A stretch of 64,000 bases of DNA from Sulfuricurvum sp. (GCF_028713855.1 NZ_JAQTNN010000002.1:1-64000); one strand, 5' to 3'. Shown: positions 52,933 through 62,790, counted from the stretch's first letter. Numbers and translations are program-made. The notes: generated by a model not told the origin, from the sequence alone.

Positions 52933-54159
52933 ATGCAACAAGCCAATAGACTAAGACCTTTTTTCGAAAATATTACCTTTGACCGTGACGACAATGAGTT
53001 GATCCTAAACTTCGGTCCTCAGCATCCATCGGCGCACGGACAGCTTCGTTTGATGCTTCATTTGCAGCAAGAACAGATTACGAAAGCGCATCCGGATATC
53101 GGATATCTCCACCGTGGTATGGAAAAAATGGCGGAGAACATGATCTATAATGAGTTCATGCCGACAACCGACCGTATGGACTATATCGCTTCAAGTTCGA
53201 ACAATTATGGATTTGCATTAGCAGTTGAAAAACTCATCGGTCTTGATGTTCCGCGCCGTGCGAAAGTGATCCGCATGATGCTTCTTGAGACCAACCGTCT
53301 TATGTCCCACCTTTTCTGGTTGGCGACGACGGCTCTGGATATCGGAGCAATGACGGTGTTCTTGTTTGCGTTTCGTGAGCGTGAGTATTTGATGGACTTG
53401 ATCGAGGATTACTGCGGTGCACGTTTGACCCATGCGGCGATTCGTATCGGCGGTGTTCCTCTCGATCTACCGGACAATTTCATTGCTGATTTACGTAAAT
53501 TCCTCGATAAATTACCGGAGAATATCAAAGACTACGAAGACCTTCTCGATACCAACCGTATTTGGTTAATGCGTATGGAAAATGTTGGGGTTATTTCTAC
53601 CGAGATGGCTTTGAGCTGGGGATGTTCAGGGGTAATGCTACGTGCATCCGGAGTGGAATGGGATATTCGTAAAGAAGAGCCGTATGAGCTTTACGATGAA
53701 GTGGACTTCAATGTTCCTGTTTCCGACAAAGGGGACAACTATGCCCGTTACAAACTTTACATGGCAGAGATGCGTGAATCAGCAAAAATCTTGTACCAAG
53801 TAATCGACATGTATGAGGGGACTGAACCTGCATTGATGGCACATGCACCGCAATACATTTCGGCACCTAAAATCGACATTATGACTCAAAACTACTCGTT
53901 GATGCAGCATTTCGTCCTTGTGACCCAAGGGATGCGTCCTCCGGTAGGAGAAGTGTATATCGCGACCGAATCGCCTAAAGGAGAACTTGGGTTTTACATC
54001 AACTCCCAAGGAGGAGCTTATCCGTACCGTCTTAAACTCCGTGCGCCGTCGTTCTGGCATACCGGAATTTTGACCGACTTATTACCGGGGCACTACATTC
54101 CGGACGTTGTATCTATCATCGGGACGACCAATATCGTCTTCGGTGAAGTAGACCGCTAA
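52933..54159 (+). CDS. nuoD: NADH-quinone oxidoreductase subunit D
   Basis: 408 residues, the 49-kDa subunit that forms the quinone site with Nuo[15 protein letters not shown] carries the conserved His and further signatures [28 protein letters not shown] and [15 protein letters not shown] are present. Related to the large subunit of NiFe hydrogenases but without the metal-binding cysteines. Confidence 0.97.
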   Translation: MQQANRLRPFFENITFDRDDNELILNFGPQHPSAHGQLRLMLHLQQEQITKAHPDIGYLHRGMEKMAENMIYNEFMPTTDRMDYIASSSNNYGFALAVEKLIGLDVPRRAKVIRMMLLETNRLMSHLFWLATTALDIGAMTVFLFAFREREYLMDLIEDYCGARLTHAAIRIGGVPLDLPDNFIADLRKFLDKLPENIKDYEDLLDTNRIWLMRMENVGVISTEMALSWGCSGVMLRASGVEWDIRKEEPYELYDEVDFNVPVSDKGDNYARYKLYMAEMRESAKILYQVIDMYEGTEPALMAHAPQYISAPKIDIMTQNYSLMQHFVLVTQGMRPPVGEVYIATESPKGELGFYINSQGGAYPYRLKLRAPSFWHTGILTDLLPGHYIPDVVSIIGTTNIVFGEVDR

Positions 54160-54171
54160 AAGGAGCATGCA

Positions 54172-54396
54172 GTGAAACGTTACGACTTACGTCATTTAAA
54201 AGAAAATTTTGCAGATCGCATGTCCGTCATCATCAAAGAAGAAGCAACACCGGGTGAAGTGTTGATCTTTTTGTTTGAAATCGGTGATTTTACCCCGATC
54301 CAACAATCGGCTGATTTGGTTAAAGAGCTTGGGTGTGAACTCATGAATTCGTTGAAATTCAACGAAGCTGACTGGACCATCGTGGTCAAGAAATAA
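54172..54396 (+). CDS. 74-residue protein in the nuoE position, without cluster cysteines
   Basis: 74 residues, GTG start with an AGGAG site. True NuoE is about 160 residues with four cysteines binding 2Fe-2S cluster N1a. This protein has a single cysteine, and the text TPGEVLIFLFEIGDF...SADLVKELGCELMNSLKF resembles the small NuoE-position protein of Campylobacter (about 75 residues). It is thus probably an assembly or structural partner for the protein that follows, not an electron carrier. Confidence 0.7.
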   Translation: MKRYDLRHLKENFADRMSVIIKEEATPGEVLIFLFEIGDFTPIQQSADLVKELGCELMNSLKFNEADWTIVVKK

Positions 54397-54405
54397 GGAA
54401 CCGCT

Positions 54406-56403
54406 GTGAGTAAAGTCTATTTCTCCACGTGGCGGGGTGAGCAAATCAACAACATCGGCAAAAATGACGATGCTTGGGAAAATTCTGCTTACAACCTCCC
54501 GTTGGAATACAACGAGCATGCCCATTCCAAAGCATTTATCGGCTGGGATGGCGTAGCGCTTTTTAATCCGGATGTTGATGTGGTTCGTTTAGCGACGGAA
54601 TATGCAGCACAATATCAGGTTTACTCCGAAGCGTGCGGACGCTGTGCACCGGGACGATGGGGCGGACGTATTTTGTACGATTTGCTTGATAAAATCGCTC
54701 GCGGTGAGGGTGCGGTATCGGATATGGAGCATCTCAAAGAGGTATCTCGCACAATGCAGGAGACTTCCAAATGTGAGATTGGTAAAACGGTTCCAAACCC
54801 GTTATTGGATCTGATGACTCACTTCGAGTCAGAGTTCATGGCGTGTATCGAGAACCAAAAACCTTCCAAGCATTACCATATGGAAGATACCAATTACATT
54901 GCAAAAATCACCGCACCGTGTATGGATGCCTGTCCGGCGCATGTCGATATACCGGCATACATTGAGGGTGTAAGAGATTTGCGTTTTGATGATTCATTGA
55001 TGGCAACCCGTCAGACGATGCCACTTGCACATACCTGCGGACGTGTTTGTCCTCACCCGTGCGAAACCGAATGTCGTCGTACTAACCTCGATGAGCCGAT
55101 TTCGATCATGGAACTCAAACGTTTGGGTGCCGATTATGAGACCGATCACGGTTTCGGATTCTTCCACCCGAGTGAGAAAAAAGCCTCTATCGGTAAAAAA
55201 GTAGCGGTAATCGGTGCGGGCCCTGCAGGCCTTACCGGTGCTTATTATTTGGCATTGGATGGTATTGATGTTGATGTGTATGAAGAACTGCCGGTTCTCG
55301 GTGGCGAAGTAGCGGTCGGTGTACCTGAATACCGAATGCCGATTGATAAATACAATCAAGACATTGAAGCGGTTCGTTCTCTTGGGGTAAACTTTATCAC
55401 AAACACAAAAGTGACTGCGGATATGATGCGTCAGTTCGAAAACGATTATGACGCTACATTGGTAGCTACGGGTACTCGTATTTCGAAAAAAGTCTATTGT
55501 GATAATGAACGCAAAGAGATTGCTGGATATTGGGGCGCGATCGATATGCTCGATGAAGTGAATTTGTTTGTGAAATACGGAATCGGACAAGATTTGGATC
55601 TTACCGGCAAAACTGTTGTTTGTGTCGGTGGCGGATTTACCTCGATGGACGTTGTACGCTGTTCAATCCGTGCCAATGCGGCAAAAGTTATTATGCTTTA
55701 TCGCCGTGATGAGAAAACGATTATCAAAAACACGACCTACGAAGAGTATCATGAAGCGGTCGAAGAGGGAGTTGAATTTATTTTCCATTCTGCTGTCGCG
55801 CGTATGAACGATGAGAATGATGTTCTCAAATCGCTCACCGTGGATCGTTACGAACTGGTTCCTGATCCAAACGGCGGACGTCCGACTTTAGAGAAAATCG
55901 AAGGGGCTTCGTTTGACATTGAGTGTGATTTTCTAATTCCTGCGGTATCTCAAAGTGCTGATTTGAAGCTGATCCCTGAAGAATGGGAAGTTGAGCGTAC
56001 GTCATGGGCGACGATTAAAACCAACGGTAAAGACTACATGACCTCTCGCAAAGGGATCTTTGCGGCAGGTGACTGTGAATACGGGCCGATGACAATTGTT
56101 AACGCCGTAGGTCAGGCAAAACGTGCAGCATCGGTGATGTCACGCTATGTCGTAAACGGTGAAATCACCTTAACCGATGATGAGATTATGGAAGATCACC
56201 TCCGTAAACTCAAAGTCTATGATAAAAAAGAGAAAATCGTCGGATGGCTTCCGGGCTTGCCGCGCCAACACAGTGAAGTGCTTACTGTTGATGAACGCAA
56301 AGACAATAACCGTGAAGTTAAATACGGCTTTACGCAAGAAGAGGCACTTGCGGAAGCGGAACGCTGTATGCGCTGTTACTACATCGCGATGGTAGCACAC
56401 TAA
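54406..56403 (+). CDS. NuoF-like 4Fe-4S domain fused to a GltD-like FAD/NAD(P) oxidoreductase
   Basis: 665 residues, GTG start with AAGGAA. Residues 1-150 hold only the C-terminal domain of NuoF (N3 cluster): EACGRCAPGR at 76-85 and SKCEIGKTVPNPLL at 121-134. The usual third cysteine of ESCGxCxPC is Gly83. The FMN/NADH domain and SLBB of NuoF are missing. Residues 165-665 look like glutamate synthase small subunit: Cys172, 176, 211, 215, 219 and 223, FAD motif VIGAGPAGLTG (269-278), a second Rossmann CVGGGFTSMDVVR, GIFAAGDCEYG, and a C-terminal CMRC pair (654, 657). Likely the electron-input subunit of this complex I with FAD replacing FMN. Confidence 0.85.
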   Translation: MSKVYFSTWRGEQINNIGKNDDAWENSAYNLPLEYNEHAHSKAFIGWDGVALFNPDVDVVRLATEYAAQYQVYSEACGRCAPGRWGGRILYDLLDKIARGEGAVSDMEHLKEVSRTMQETSKCEIGKTVPNPLLDLMTHFESEFMACIENQKPSKHYHMEDTNYIAKITAPCMDACPAHVDIPAYIEGVRDLRFDDSLMATRQTMPLAHTCGRVCPHPCETECRRTNLDEPISIMELKRLGADYETDHGFGFFHPSEKKASIGKKVAVIGAGPAGLTGAYYLALDGIDVDVYEELPVLGGEVAVGVPEYRMPIDKYNQDIEAVRSLGVNFITNTKVTADMMRQFENDYDATLVATGTRISKKVYCDNERKEIAGYWGAIDMLDEVNLFVKYGIGQDLDLTGKTVVCVGGGFTSMDVVRCSIRANAAKVIMLYRRDEKTIIKNTTYEEYHEAVEEGVEFIFHSAVARMNDENDVLKSLTVDRYELVPDPNGGRPTLEKIEGASFDIECDFLIPAVSQSADLKLIPEEWEVERTSWATIKTNGKDYMTSRKGIFAAGDCEYGPMTIVNAVGQAKRAASVMSRYVVNGEITLTDDEIMEDHLRKLKVYDKKEKIVGWLPGLPRQHSEVLTVDERKDNNREVKYGFTQEEALAEAERCMRCYYIAMVAH

Positions 56404-56413
56404 GGAGGGATGG

Positions 56414-58669
56414 ATGATCAATTTTACGATTAACGGCCAGCCCGTCATAGCTTCAAAAGGGGAAACAATCCTCCAAGCAGCACGCAAAGCGGGATTCTAT
56501 ATCCCGACGATGTGTTATTTGGAAAAAACAACCCCGTGTGCGTCATGCCGTTTGTGCGTGGTTGAAACGGACAAAACGGACGGATTGATTCTCAGCTGTC
56601 AAACTCCTCCGACGGAAGGTTTGGGTGTTACGATTAATTCGGAGCGCCTTGAGCAAGAACGGACAAATATTATGCGTCTTTACGATGTCAACCATCCGTT
56701 GGAATGCGGCGTGTGTGATAAATCAGGGGCTTGCGATCTTCAAAACAAAACGTTGGAATTTGGTGTCTCCGCACAGCATTTCAGCGCCAAAGAGCATCAC
56801 CGCACGATCGAGCATTGGGGTCTAATCAATTATGATCCATCACTATGTATTTTGTGTGAAAAATGTGTTCACGTCTGTAACGAAATTATCGGTGACGATG
56901 CGATTGAACTTCAATTCGGAGGATATAAATCAGCAGTTATTCCTAAAAACAGTGAGGTTCTTGATTGTACGTTCTGCGGTGAGTGTATTGCCGTATGTCC
57001 GGTCGGTGCATTGGTCAGTTCAGAGTTCCAATACAGTGCCAACGCGTGGGAACTTACCCAAATCCCTGCGACGTGTGCTCACTGTTCAGCGGGATGTTCA
57101 TTGACCTACGAAGTGCGTCACACTTCAAACTCAATCGGTGCAAAAGCGAAGATTTATCGCGTAACGAATAATTTCGAACATACCACTCTCTGCGGTGCGG
57201 GACGATTTGGATTTGATTTTGCAGTCGAGGGAACGAAAGACGAAGCCGAATTGGCAAAAGCGGTTCATGCGATTCAAAACGCGACGGCTATCCGTTTCAA
57301 TTCACTCATCACCAATGAAGAGGCGATGATTCTTCAAGGGCTCAAAGAGAAACTGGGGATTAAACTTTATAACGAAGAGGCACGTGCGTACCAAAGTTTT
57401 ATGGCTGCATACGCGTCTATCAGCGGAAAAACAGGATTCGGCGGAAGTTTGGACGCCATTGTGCAAAGTGACGGTATTATTGTTCTCGGAGGGCGTATCG
57501 TCACCGATAATCCGGCAGTTCGTTATGCGATGACTACAGCGGCTCGTCACCGAGGTGCAAAAGTGGTGTATATGCACCCGCTTGAAGATGAGTGGCTCAA
57601 AAATGTCGTTACCCAATTTGTTAAATACGAAGTGGGAACTGAAGAGGGTGTGATTGCTATGTTAGCAAAAACACTTCTCAGCGGCGCGGATATCTCTGAG
57701 GAAACAAAAACCTTTTTCGACGGACTTGATGAGGGGTATTTATGCGCCGAGAGCAATGTCGGGGATGAAGAATACACACACATCGCTAAATCATTCGCGC
57801 GTGCAAAACGTAAAACGCTGATTATCGGAAGCGATGTATTGAATCATGAACGCGCATCGAATATCGCACGTTTGTGTGCAATGATCGAAACGTATACCGA
57901 GTTTTCGATTGTTGTGGTAGCTGGGAGCGTCAATACTATCGGTATATCGCTCATTTGTGATCTTGATGTTGATACGTTCGGCGGAAACGTTGTCGGATAT
58001 AATGCGGCAGGCGATTATACGATGGGATCGATCGGTGATGTCATGTTGAAACTGCCGTCACTGAATTCTCAAGAGGGAACATTTGTTAGTATCAATCATC
58101 AGGTATTGCCGACCAATGTTGCGGTAGCTTTTGAGGGGTATACCCTTAACGACATTGCAAATGCTTTAGGGTTAGTGTCGCAACATACGATTGACTACAC
58201 CGAAAAACTTCCTGTTTCCAAAGGATTTAATGGAACTTCATTCGATAGTTTGGGGAACTTTTACGGGGCTCTTGGAGAAGATAACCGAGGTTATATTTTG
58301 GAAAACATTGACGTTGAAGCCAATGGTATTTTGGAAGAAGTTGAAGATTTGCCGGAATTTAACGGCACTGTTGTGTACCGCTGTAATCCTGTCAATCAGT
58401 TCAACGGTTATACGGCTCGTACCAAACAGCTTGAAAAAGAGGCAACATTGCGCGGTTCGGCACAGTTTGCTGCTGCTGCAAAAATCGGTGATGGTGATAA
58501 AATTCGAATTGAATTTCCTCAAGGCACTCAAGAACGAATTTTTGAACTCGACTCTACTTTAAAAGGGACAATTGCATTAGTTCCGGCATACGATGTCGGA
58601 TTCGGTGAATTGAATGAACAATATCGTTTTGAAAAGGTGAAAATTATGAGGATGGGGAGCGAATCATGA
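56414..58669 (+). CDS. nuoG: NADH-quinone oxidoreductase subunit G, first copy
   Basis: 751 residues. Ligands are complete: N1b 2Fe-2S at Cys34, 45, 48 and 62; N5 with His94, Cys98, 101, 107 (HPLECGVCDKSGAC); the two clusters N6-type with CILCEKCVHVC and CTFCGECIAVCP; and an N7-type group CAHCSAGC...LCGAGRFG. The rest is a molybdopterin-oxidoreductase-like fold without a cofactor. Extra Cys42 near N1b. Overlaps the second nuoG by 4 bases. Confidence 0.93.
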   Translation: MINFTINGQPVIASKGETILQAARKAGFYIPTMCYLEKTTPCASCRLCVVETDKTDGLILSCQTPPTEGLGVTINSERLEQERTNIMRLYDVNHPLECGVCDKSGACDLQNKTLEFGVSAQHFSAKEHHRTIEHWGLINYDPSLCILCEKCVHVCNEIIGDDAIELQFGGYKSAVIPKNSEVLDCTFCGECIAVCPVGALVSSEFQYSANAWELTQIPATCAHCSAGCSLTYEVRHTSNSIGAKAKIYRVTNNFEHTTLCGAGRFGFDFAVEGTKDEAELAKAVHAIQNATAIRFNSLITNEEAMILQGLKEKLGIKLYNEEARAYQSFMAAYASISGKTGFGGSLDAIVQSDGIIVLGGRIVTDNPAVRYAMTTAARHRGAKVVYMHPLEDEWLKNVVTQFVKYEVGTEEGVIAMLAKTLLSGADISEETKTFFDGLDEGYLCAESNVGDEEYTHIAKSFARAKRKTLIIGSDVLNHERASNIARLCAMIETYTEFSIVVVAGSVNTIGISLICDLDVDTFGGNVVGYNAAGDYTMGSIGDVMLKLPSLNSQEGTFVSINHQVLPTNVAVAFEGYTLNDIANALGLVSQHTIDYTEKLPVSKGFNGTSFDSLGNFYGALGEDNRGYILENIDVEANGILEEVEDLPEFNGTVVYRCNPVNQFNGYTARTKQLEKEATLRGSAQFAAAAKIGDGDKIRIEFPQGTQERIFELDSTLKGTIALVPAYDVGFGELNEQYRFEKVKIMRMGSES

Positions 58670-61152
58670 ATGAAATCACGATTACCATAGACGGCCGCAC
58701 TGTCCAGACGCAAGAGGGTGAATATATCCTGAATGCGGCACGGGCAAACGGGATATTTATCCCTGCGATTTGTTATTTGACACGATGTTCGCCGACATTG
58801 GCATGCCGTATCTGTCTTGTCGAAGCCGATGGTAAACAAGTTTATGCGTGTAATGCAAAAGCCAAAGCGGGAATGGATATTACCACTACGACACCGAATA
58901 TTGTGGCAGAGCGAAGAGCAATTATGGAAGTTTACGATGTAAACCATCCGTTAGAGTGCGGCGTATGTGACCAATCGGGTGAGTGTGAATTGCAAAACTA
59001 TACGCTAGAAGTGGGTGTAGATACGCAAACCTATTCGATCAAAGATACCCACAAGCCGGCACAAAACTGGGGATTGATCCATTACGATCCGGCATTGTGT
59101 ATTATGTGTGAGCGTTGTATCACTGTCTGTAAAGATATGATCGGAGATGCAGCACTCTCTACGGTTGCACGTGGATCAGATGCTATTGAGGCTGAATTCA
59201 AAGAATCTATGCCCAAAGACGCCTATGCGATGTGGAACAAACTCAACAAATCGTTGATTGCTCCAAACGGCGGAGATAAACTCGATTGTACCGACTGTGG
59301 TGAGTGCAGCTCCGTATGTCCGGTCGGTGCATTAGTCAGCAGTGATTATCAGTACACTTCCAACGCATGGGAACATAAACAAATCCCTGCAACGTGTGCA
59401 CACTGCTCGGCGGGATGCCAACTCAGTTACGATATCAAACACACCTCTATCGAAAATCCGGAGAGCAAAATCTACCGTGTCAAGAATGAGTGGAATTACG
59501 TTTCTCTCTGCGGTGCCGGACGTTACGGATATGATTTTGAAAATCGTGATGTTGTGAAAAATCCGGCTGCTTTTGATGCCGCGATTGCCGCATTCAAAAA
59601 AGCCGATACCATTGCATTCACCTCTACAATCACGAATGAAGAGGCTTTGATCCTTCAACGTTTGAAAGAGAAATACGGTTACCGTTTAGTGAATAACGAA
59701 GCATTGGCTCTCAAAAACTTTTTAAGCAGTTACAGTACTATTAGCGGGAAATCACTCTACGGCGGCGACTTGAAACAAGTTCATGAAGCCGATTTCGTTG
59801 TTTCAATCGGTAGTGCGCTTAAAACAGATAATCCGAATGCCCGTTTCGCGATGAACAACGCGTTATCGATGAACAAAGGGGCGGGGTTGTATTTCCATCC
59901 GATCAATGATCCTGTCATTGCGGATATGTCGAAAAATGTGACTCAATTCAACCATGCACCGATGATGGAAGAGGCGGCTCTTTATTTGATGCTCGATCTT
60001 TTCGGGGATAAAGCTGCTATGCCTTCAAGTGTTACAGAGTATTTGGCAACTTTTCACTCCACTAAAACAGTAACCATTGAAGAGACGGTCGATGAAAAAG
60101 TGACCGAAACCGTCGTCAAAAAAGTACTCAATGAAGAGACCGGGGTTGAAGAAGAAGTGAGCGAAGAGGTCACTAAAACGATTAAGAAAAAAGTTTCCAA
60201 AGAGGTCGAAGTGGATGAAAATGCACTCTTCGCTCTTTTAAATGCGCCGGTAGGATTTAGCGATACGCTCACTAAATATTTGGCGAAAAAAGAGAACTTC
60301 GCATTGATGGTAGGACCTGACCTCTATACCCATCCAAACACGGCTAACTGCGCACGATTGGTTGCCTTGATCGAAAAATACACTGCGTTTAGTGTCACGA
60401 TGATTCCGAATCTCTCGAACACTCTCGGTGTCGCGTTGATTTGTGATTTGGACAGTGAGCGAGGAAGTTACACAATCGGCTACAACACCGCGGGTGATTT
60501 TACCCTTAGTGCACTTGGGAATGGCGATTTGGATATGCCATCACTTAATCAGCAAGAGGGGACACTCACCGGTATCGATAAACGGGTGAATCCGACTAAT
60601 GCAGCCCTCAGTTACGGCGGATATATTCTTAATGATATTGCCTCTTCACTTGGCGTTACAGCGAAATTTACGGTGAACTATACAGCGCAGCTTCCGGTTG
60701 CGGCAGGATTCAAAGCGGTAGAATTTGATACCCTTCCGAATCACTACACCAACAGCGGGGAAGAGGTTCGCGGTTATTGCTTAGAAGCTCAAGCGATTGC
60801 GACGAACGGCGATGAAAGCGTTAAAGGATTTGATTCGAATGCGGCTATTACCGATAGCGTGGTCTATTTGGCAAATCCGGTTCTCCAATTTTCACCGTTT
60901 ACGGCAGCTTCCCATCAACTTCAAGAAAATGGAGGTCTTTATGTCTCTAAAATGTTTATGGAATCTAACGGATGGAACGAAGGGGATCATGTGCGCGTGA
61001 AAACGGCACGTGGCGAGCTGAGTGTCAACGTTATAACCGACGGTAAGATTGCAGGAGATATCCCTTATCTTCCGACGTTCGATACCGCTATCAACTCTGA
61101 AGCACTGTTTGACGGTTACCGTTTTACGTGCGTATCAATTCAAAAGGTGTAA
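58666..61152 (+). CDS. nuoG: NADH-quinone oxidoreductase subunit G, second copy
   Basis: 828 residues, ATGA overlap with the first nuoG. It keeps the full set: CYLTRCSPTLACRICLVE and a later YACNAKAK for N1b, HPLECGVCDQSGEC for N5, CIMCERCITVC, CTDCGECSSVCP, and CAHCSAGC...LCGAGRYG. It contains a charged insert at about 465-520, rich in Lys/Glu/Val/Thr (TVDEKVTETVVKK...), absent from copy 1, and an extra segment between the last two cluster motifs. Two different NuoG paralogs in one operon are unusual. Confidence 0.92.
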   Translation: MNEITITIDGRTVQTQEGEYILNAARANGIFIPAICYLTRCSPTLACRICLVEADGKQVYACNAKAKAGMDITTTTPNIVAERRAIMEVYDVNHPLECGVCDQSGECELQNYTLEVGVDTQTYSIKDTHKPAQNWGLIHYDPALCIMCERCITVCKDMIGDAALSTVARGSDAIEAEFKESMPKDAYAMWNKLNKSLIAPNGGDKLDCTDCGECSSVCPVGALVSSDYQYTSNAWEHKQIPATCAHCSAGCQLSYDIKHTSIENPESKIYRVKNEWNYVSLCGAGRYGYDFENRDVVKNPAAFDAAIAAFKKADTIAFTSTITNEEALILQRLKEKYGYRLVNNEALALKNFLSSYSTISGKSLYGGDLKQVHEADFVVSIGSALKTDNPNARFAMNNALSMNKGAGLYFHPINDPVIADMSKNVTQFNHAPMMEEAALYLMLDLFGDKAAMPSSVTEYLATFHSTKTVTIEETVDEKVTETVVKKVLNEETGVEEEVSEEVTKTIKKKVSKEVEVDENALFALLNAPVGFSDTLTKYLAKKENFALMVGPDLYTHPNTANCARLVALIEKYTAFSVTMIPNLSNTLGVALICDLDSERGSYTIGYNTAGDFTLSALGNGDLDMPSLNQQEGTLTGIDKRVNPTNAALSYGGYILNDIASSLGVTAKFTVNYTAQLPVAAGFKAVEFDTLPNHYTNSGEEVRGYCLEAQAIATNGDESVKGFDSNAAITDSVVYLANPVLQFSPFTAASHQLQENGGLYVSKMFMESNGWNEGDHVRVKTARGELSVNVITDGKIAGDIPYLPTFDTAINSEALFDGYRFTCVSIQKV

Positions 61153-61155
61153 AGC

Positions 61156-62145
61156 ATGGATGTAGCATTTATTATTGAGACGATTGCTAAAATCGTCGTC
61201 ATCTTATTAATCTTCTCAGCACTTGCGGGTCTCGGAACCTATTTCGAGCGTAAAGTGCTCGCGTTCATGCAACGACGACTTGGACCGATGCACGTCGGTC
61301 CTTTCGGATTGCTGCAAGTTGCGGCAGACGGGATCAAACTCTTCACCAAAGAGGATATTATCCCTCAAAACGTGGTTAAACCGATTTTTAAAATTGCTCC
61401 GGTTATTACAGCGGCAACAGCGTTTATGGCGGCAGCCGCAATTCCGTTTTGGCCTCAATTTACGGTTATGGGCTATACGGTGCACCCGATCGTAGCGGAT
61501 ATTAATGTTGGTATCCTTTACGTGCTTGGGGTTATGGCGATCGGATTGTACGGACCTCTTTTGGGCGGTATGGCATCTGCGAATAAATGGTCACTGATTT
61601 CAGCAGCGCGTAGTGCGGCTATTTTTATCTCTTACGAGGTAATTACGGGTCTTTCTTTGTTGGCACCGCTTATGATGGTGGGGTCATTGTCATTGGTCGA
61701 TATTAACAACTACCAAGTCGGTGGAATCACACACTGGATCGTATGGTCACAGCCGGTTGCATTTGTTCTTTTCTGGATTGCCGCATTTGCGGAGACAGGG
61801 CGTACCCCTTTCCACCTTGTAGCGAACGATCACGAAATCATTGACGGTTTCGGTACGGAATATTCGGGTATGCGCTGGGGTCTTTTCTTCATCGGTGAAT
61901 ATGCGAACATGTTCTTTATCTCGTTTGTAATCGCTATTGTTTTCTTGGGCGGTTTTGGTGACGGTACTTTTGCGGGAGCATTCCAATTGATCCTCAAAGT
62001 AGCGTTTTTCTTTTTCTTTTTCCTTTGGACACGTGCCGCATGGCCGGATGTCCGACCTGACCAATTGATGTGGTTGTGTTGGAAAGTTTTAATGCCGATT
62101 GCGGTGCTCAACGTGGTTGTCACCGGCATCGTGATGATGTTCTAA
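61156..62145 (+). CDS. nuoH: NADH-quinone oxidoreductase subunit H
   Basis: 329 residues with about eight membrane helices; ND1 homolog forming the quinone entry channel. LAFMQRRLGPMHVGPFGLLQVAADGIKLFTKEDIIP and the FAETGRTPFHLVANDHEIIDGFGTEYSGMR segment are the two family signatures. The second usually reads AETNRxPFDLxEaE; here it is TGRTPFHLVANDHE. Confidence 0.96.
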   Translation: MDVAFIIETIAKIVVILLIFSALAGLGTYFERKVLAFMQRRLGPMHVGPFGLLQVAADGIKLFTKEDIIPQNVVKPIFKIAPVITAATAFMAAAAIPFWPQFTVMGYTVHPIVADINVGILYVLGVMAIGLYGPLLGGMASANKWSLISAARSAAIFISYEVITGLSLLAPLMMVGSLSLVDINNYQVGGITHWIVWSQPVAFVLFWIAAFAETGRTPFHLVANDHEIIDGFGTEYSGMRWGLFFIGEYANMFFISFVIAIVFLGGFGDGTFAGAFQLILKVAFFFFFFLWTRAAWPDVRPDQLMWLCWKVLMPIAVLNVVVTGIVMMF

Positions 62146-62157
62146 GGAGGTTGTGCG

Positions 62158-62781
62158 ATGCATCATGAAGAAGTATTTACAGACCGAAACGTAAGTGAAC
62201 ATAGCGCTTATTATTACGTCGATATCGAAACCTATCCGACTACCGGATGGGATAAATTTAAACAGGCGCTCAAACGTGCCGTACGAGGCGAATTGTTTGT
62301 GGGCTTGTGGGTTGTTATGCGTGAGATGATCAAATTTGATATCCATACCGTTCAATACCCGAAAGAGAAACTCCCGATCGGTCCTCGCTACCGTGCGGTT
62401 CATAAACTGCTTCGTCTGTGGGAGTCGGGATATGAACGTTGTATTGGATGCGGATTGTGTGAAAAAATCTGTATCTCTGATTGTATCCGTATGGATACCC
62501 GTATCGATGAGAACAGCCGTAAAGAAGTTACCGAGTATAGTATCAATCTTGGGCGTTGTATCTTCTGCGGATATTGTGCGGAAGTGTGTCCGGAATTGGC
62601 TATCGTTCACGGTGGACGTTATGAAAACGGCTCTGAACAGCGTGCCCATTTCGTCATCAAAGATGACATGCTTACTCCGCTTGATCTTCTTAAAGCGGGT
62701 GAACAATCAGAGTACCCAGGCTTCGGAGCCATCATCCCAGGAAGCGACGCGTCGGTCAAAAAGACCCCGTTGGCGTATTAA
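62158..62781 (+). CDS. nuoI: NADH-quinone oxidoreductase subunit I
   Basis: 207 residues. Two 4Fe-4S motifs [15 protein letters not shown] and [17 protein letters not shown] bind N6a and N6b, linking NuoG to NuoB. An N-terminal extension of about 45 residues ([13 protein letters not shown]...) precedes the usual start. AGGAGG site before the ATG. Confidence 0.96.
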   Translation: MHHEEVFTDRNVSEHSAYYYVDIETYPTTGWDKFKQALKRAVRGELFVGLWVVMREMIKFDIHTVQYPKEKLPIGPRYRAVHKLLRLWESGYERCIGCGLCEKICISDCIRMDTRIDENSRKEVTEYSINLGRCIFCGYCAEVCPELAIVHGGRYENGSEQRAHFVIKDDMLTPLDLLKAGEQSEYPGFGAIIPGSDASVKKTPLAY

Positions 62782-62790
62782 GGAGTAGGA

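Noticed and set aside
54994-55590. 198-residue minus-strand frame inside the NuoF/GltD-like gene
   Set aside because: Shadow of the coding strand; no start signal and no family similarity.
62089-62706. 205-residue minus-strand frame across nuoH and nuoI
   Set aside because: Antisense to two conserved Fe-S and membrane subunits; His/Phe/Thr-rich shadow composition.
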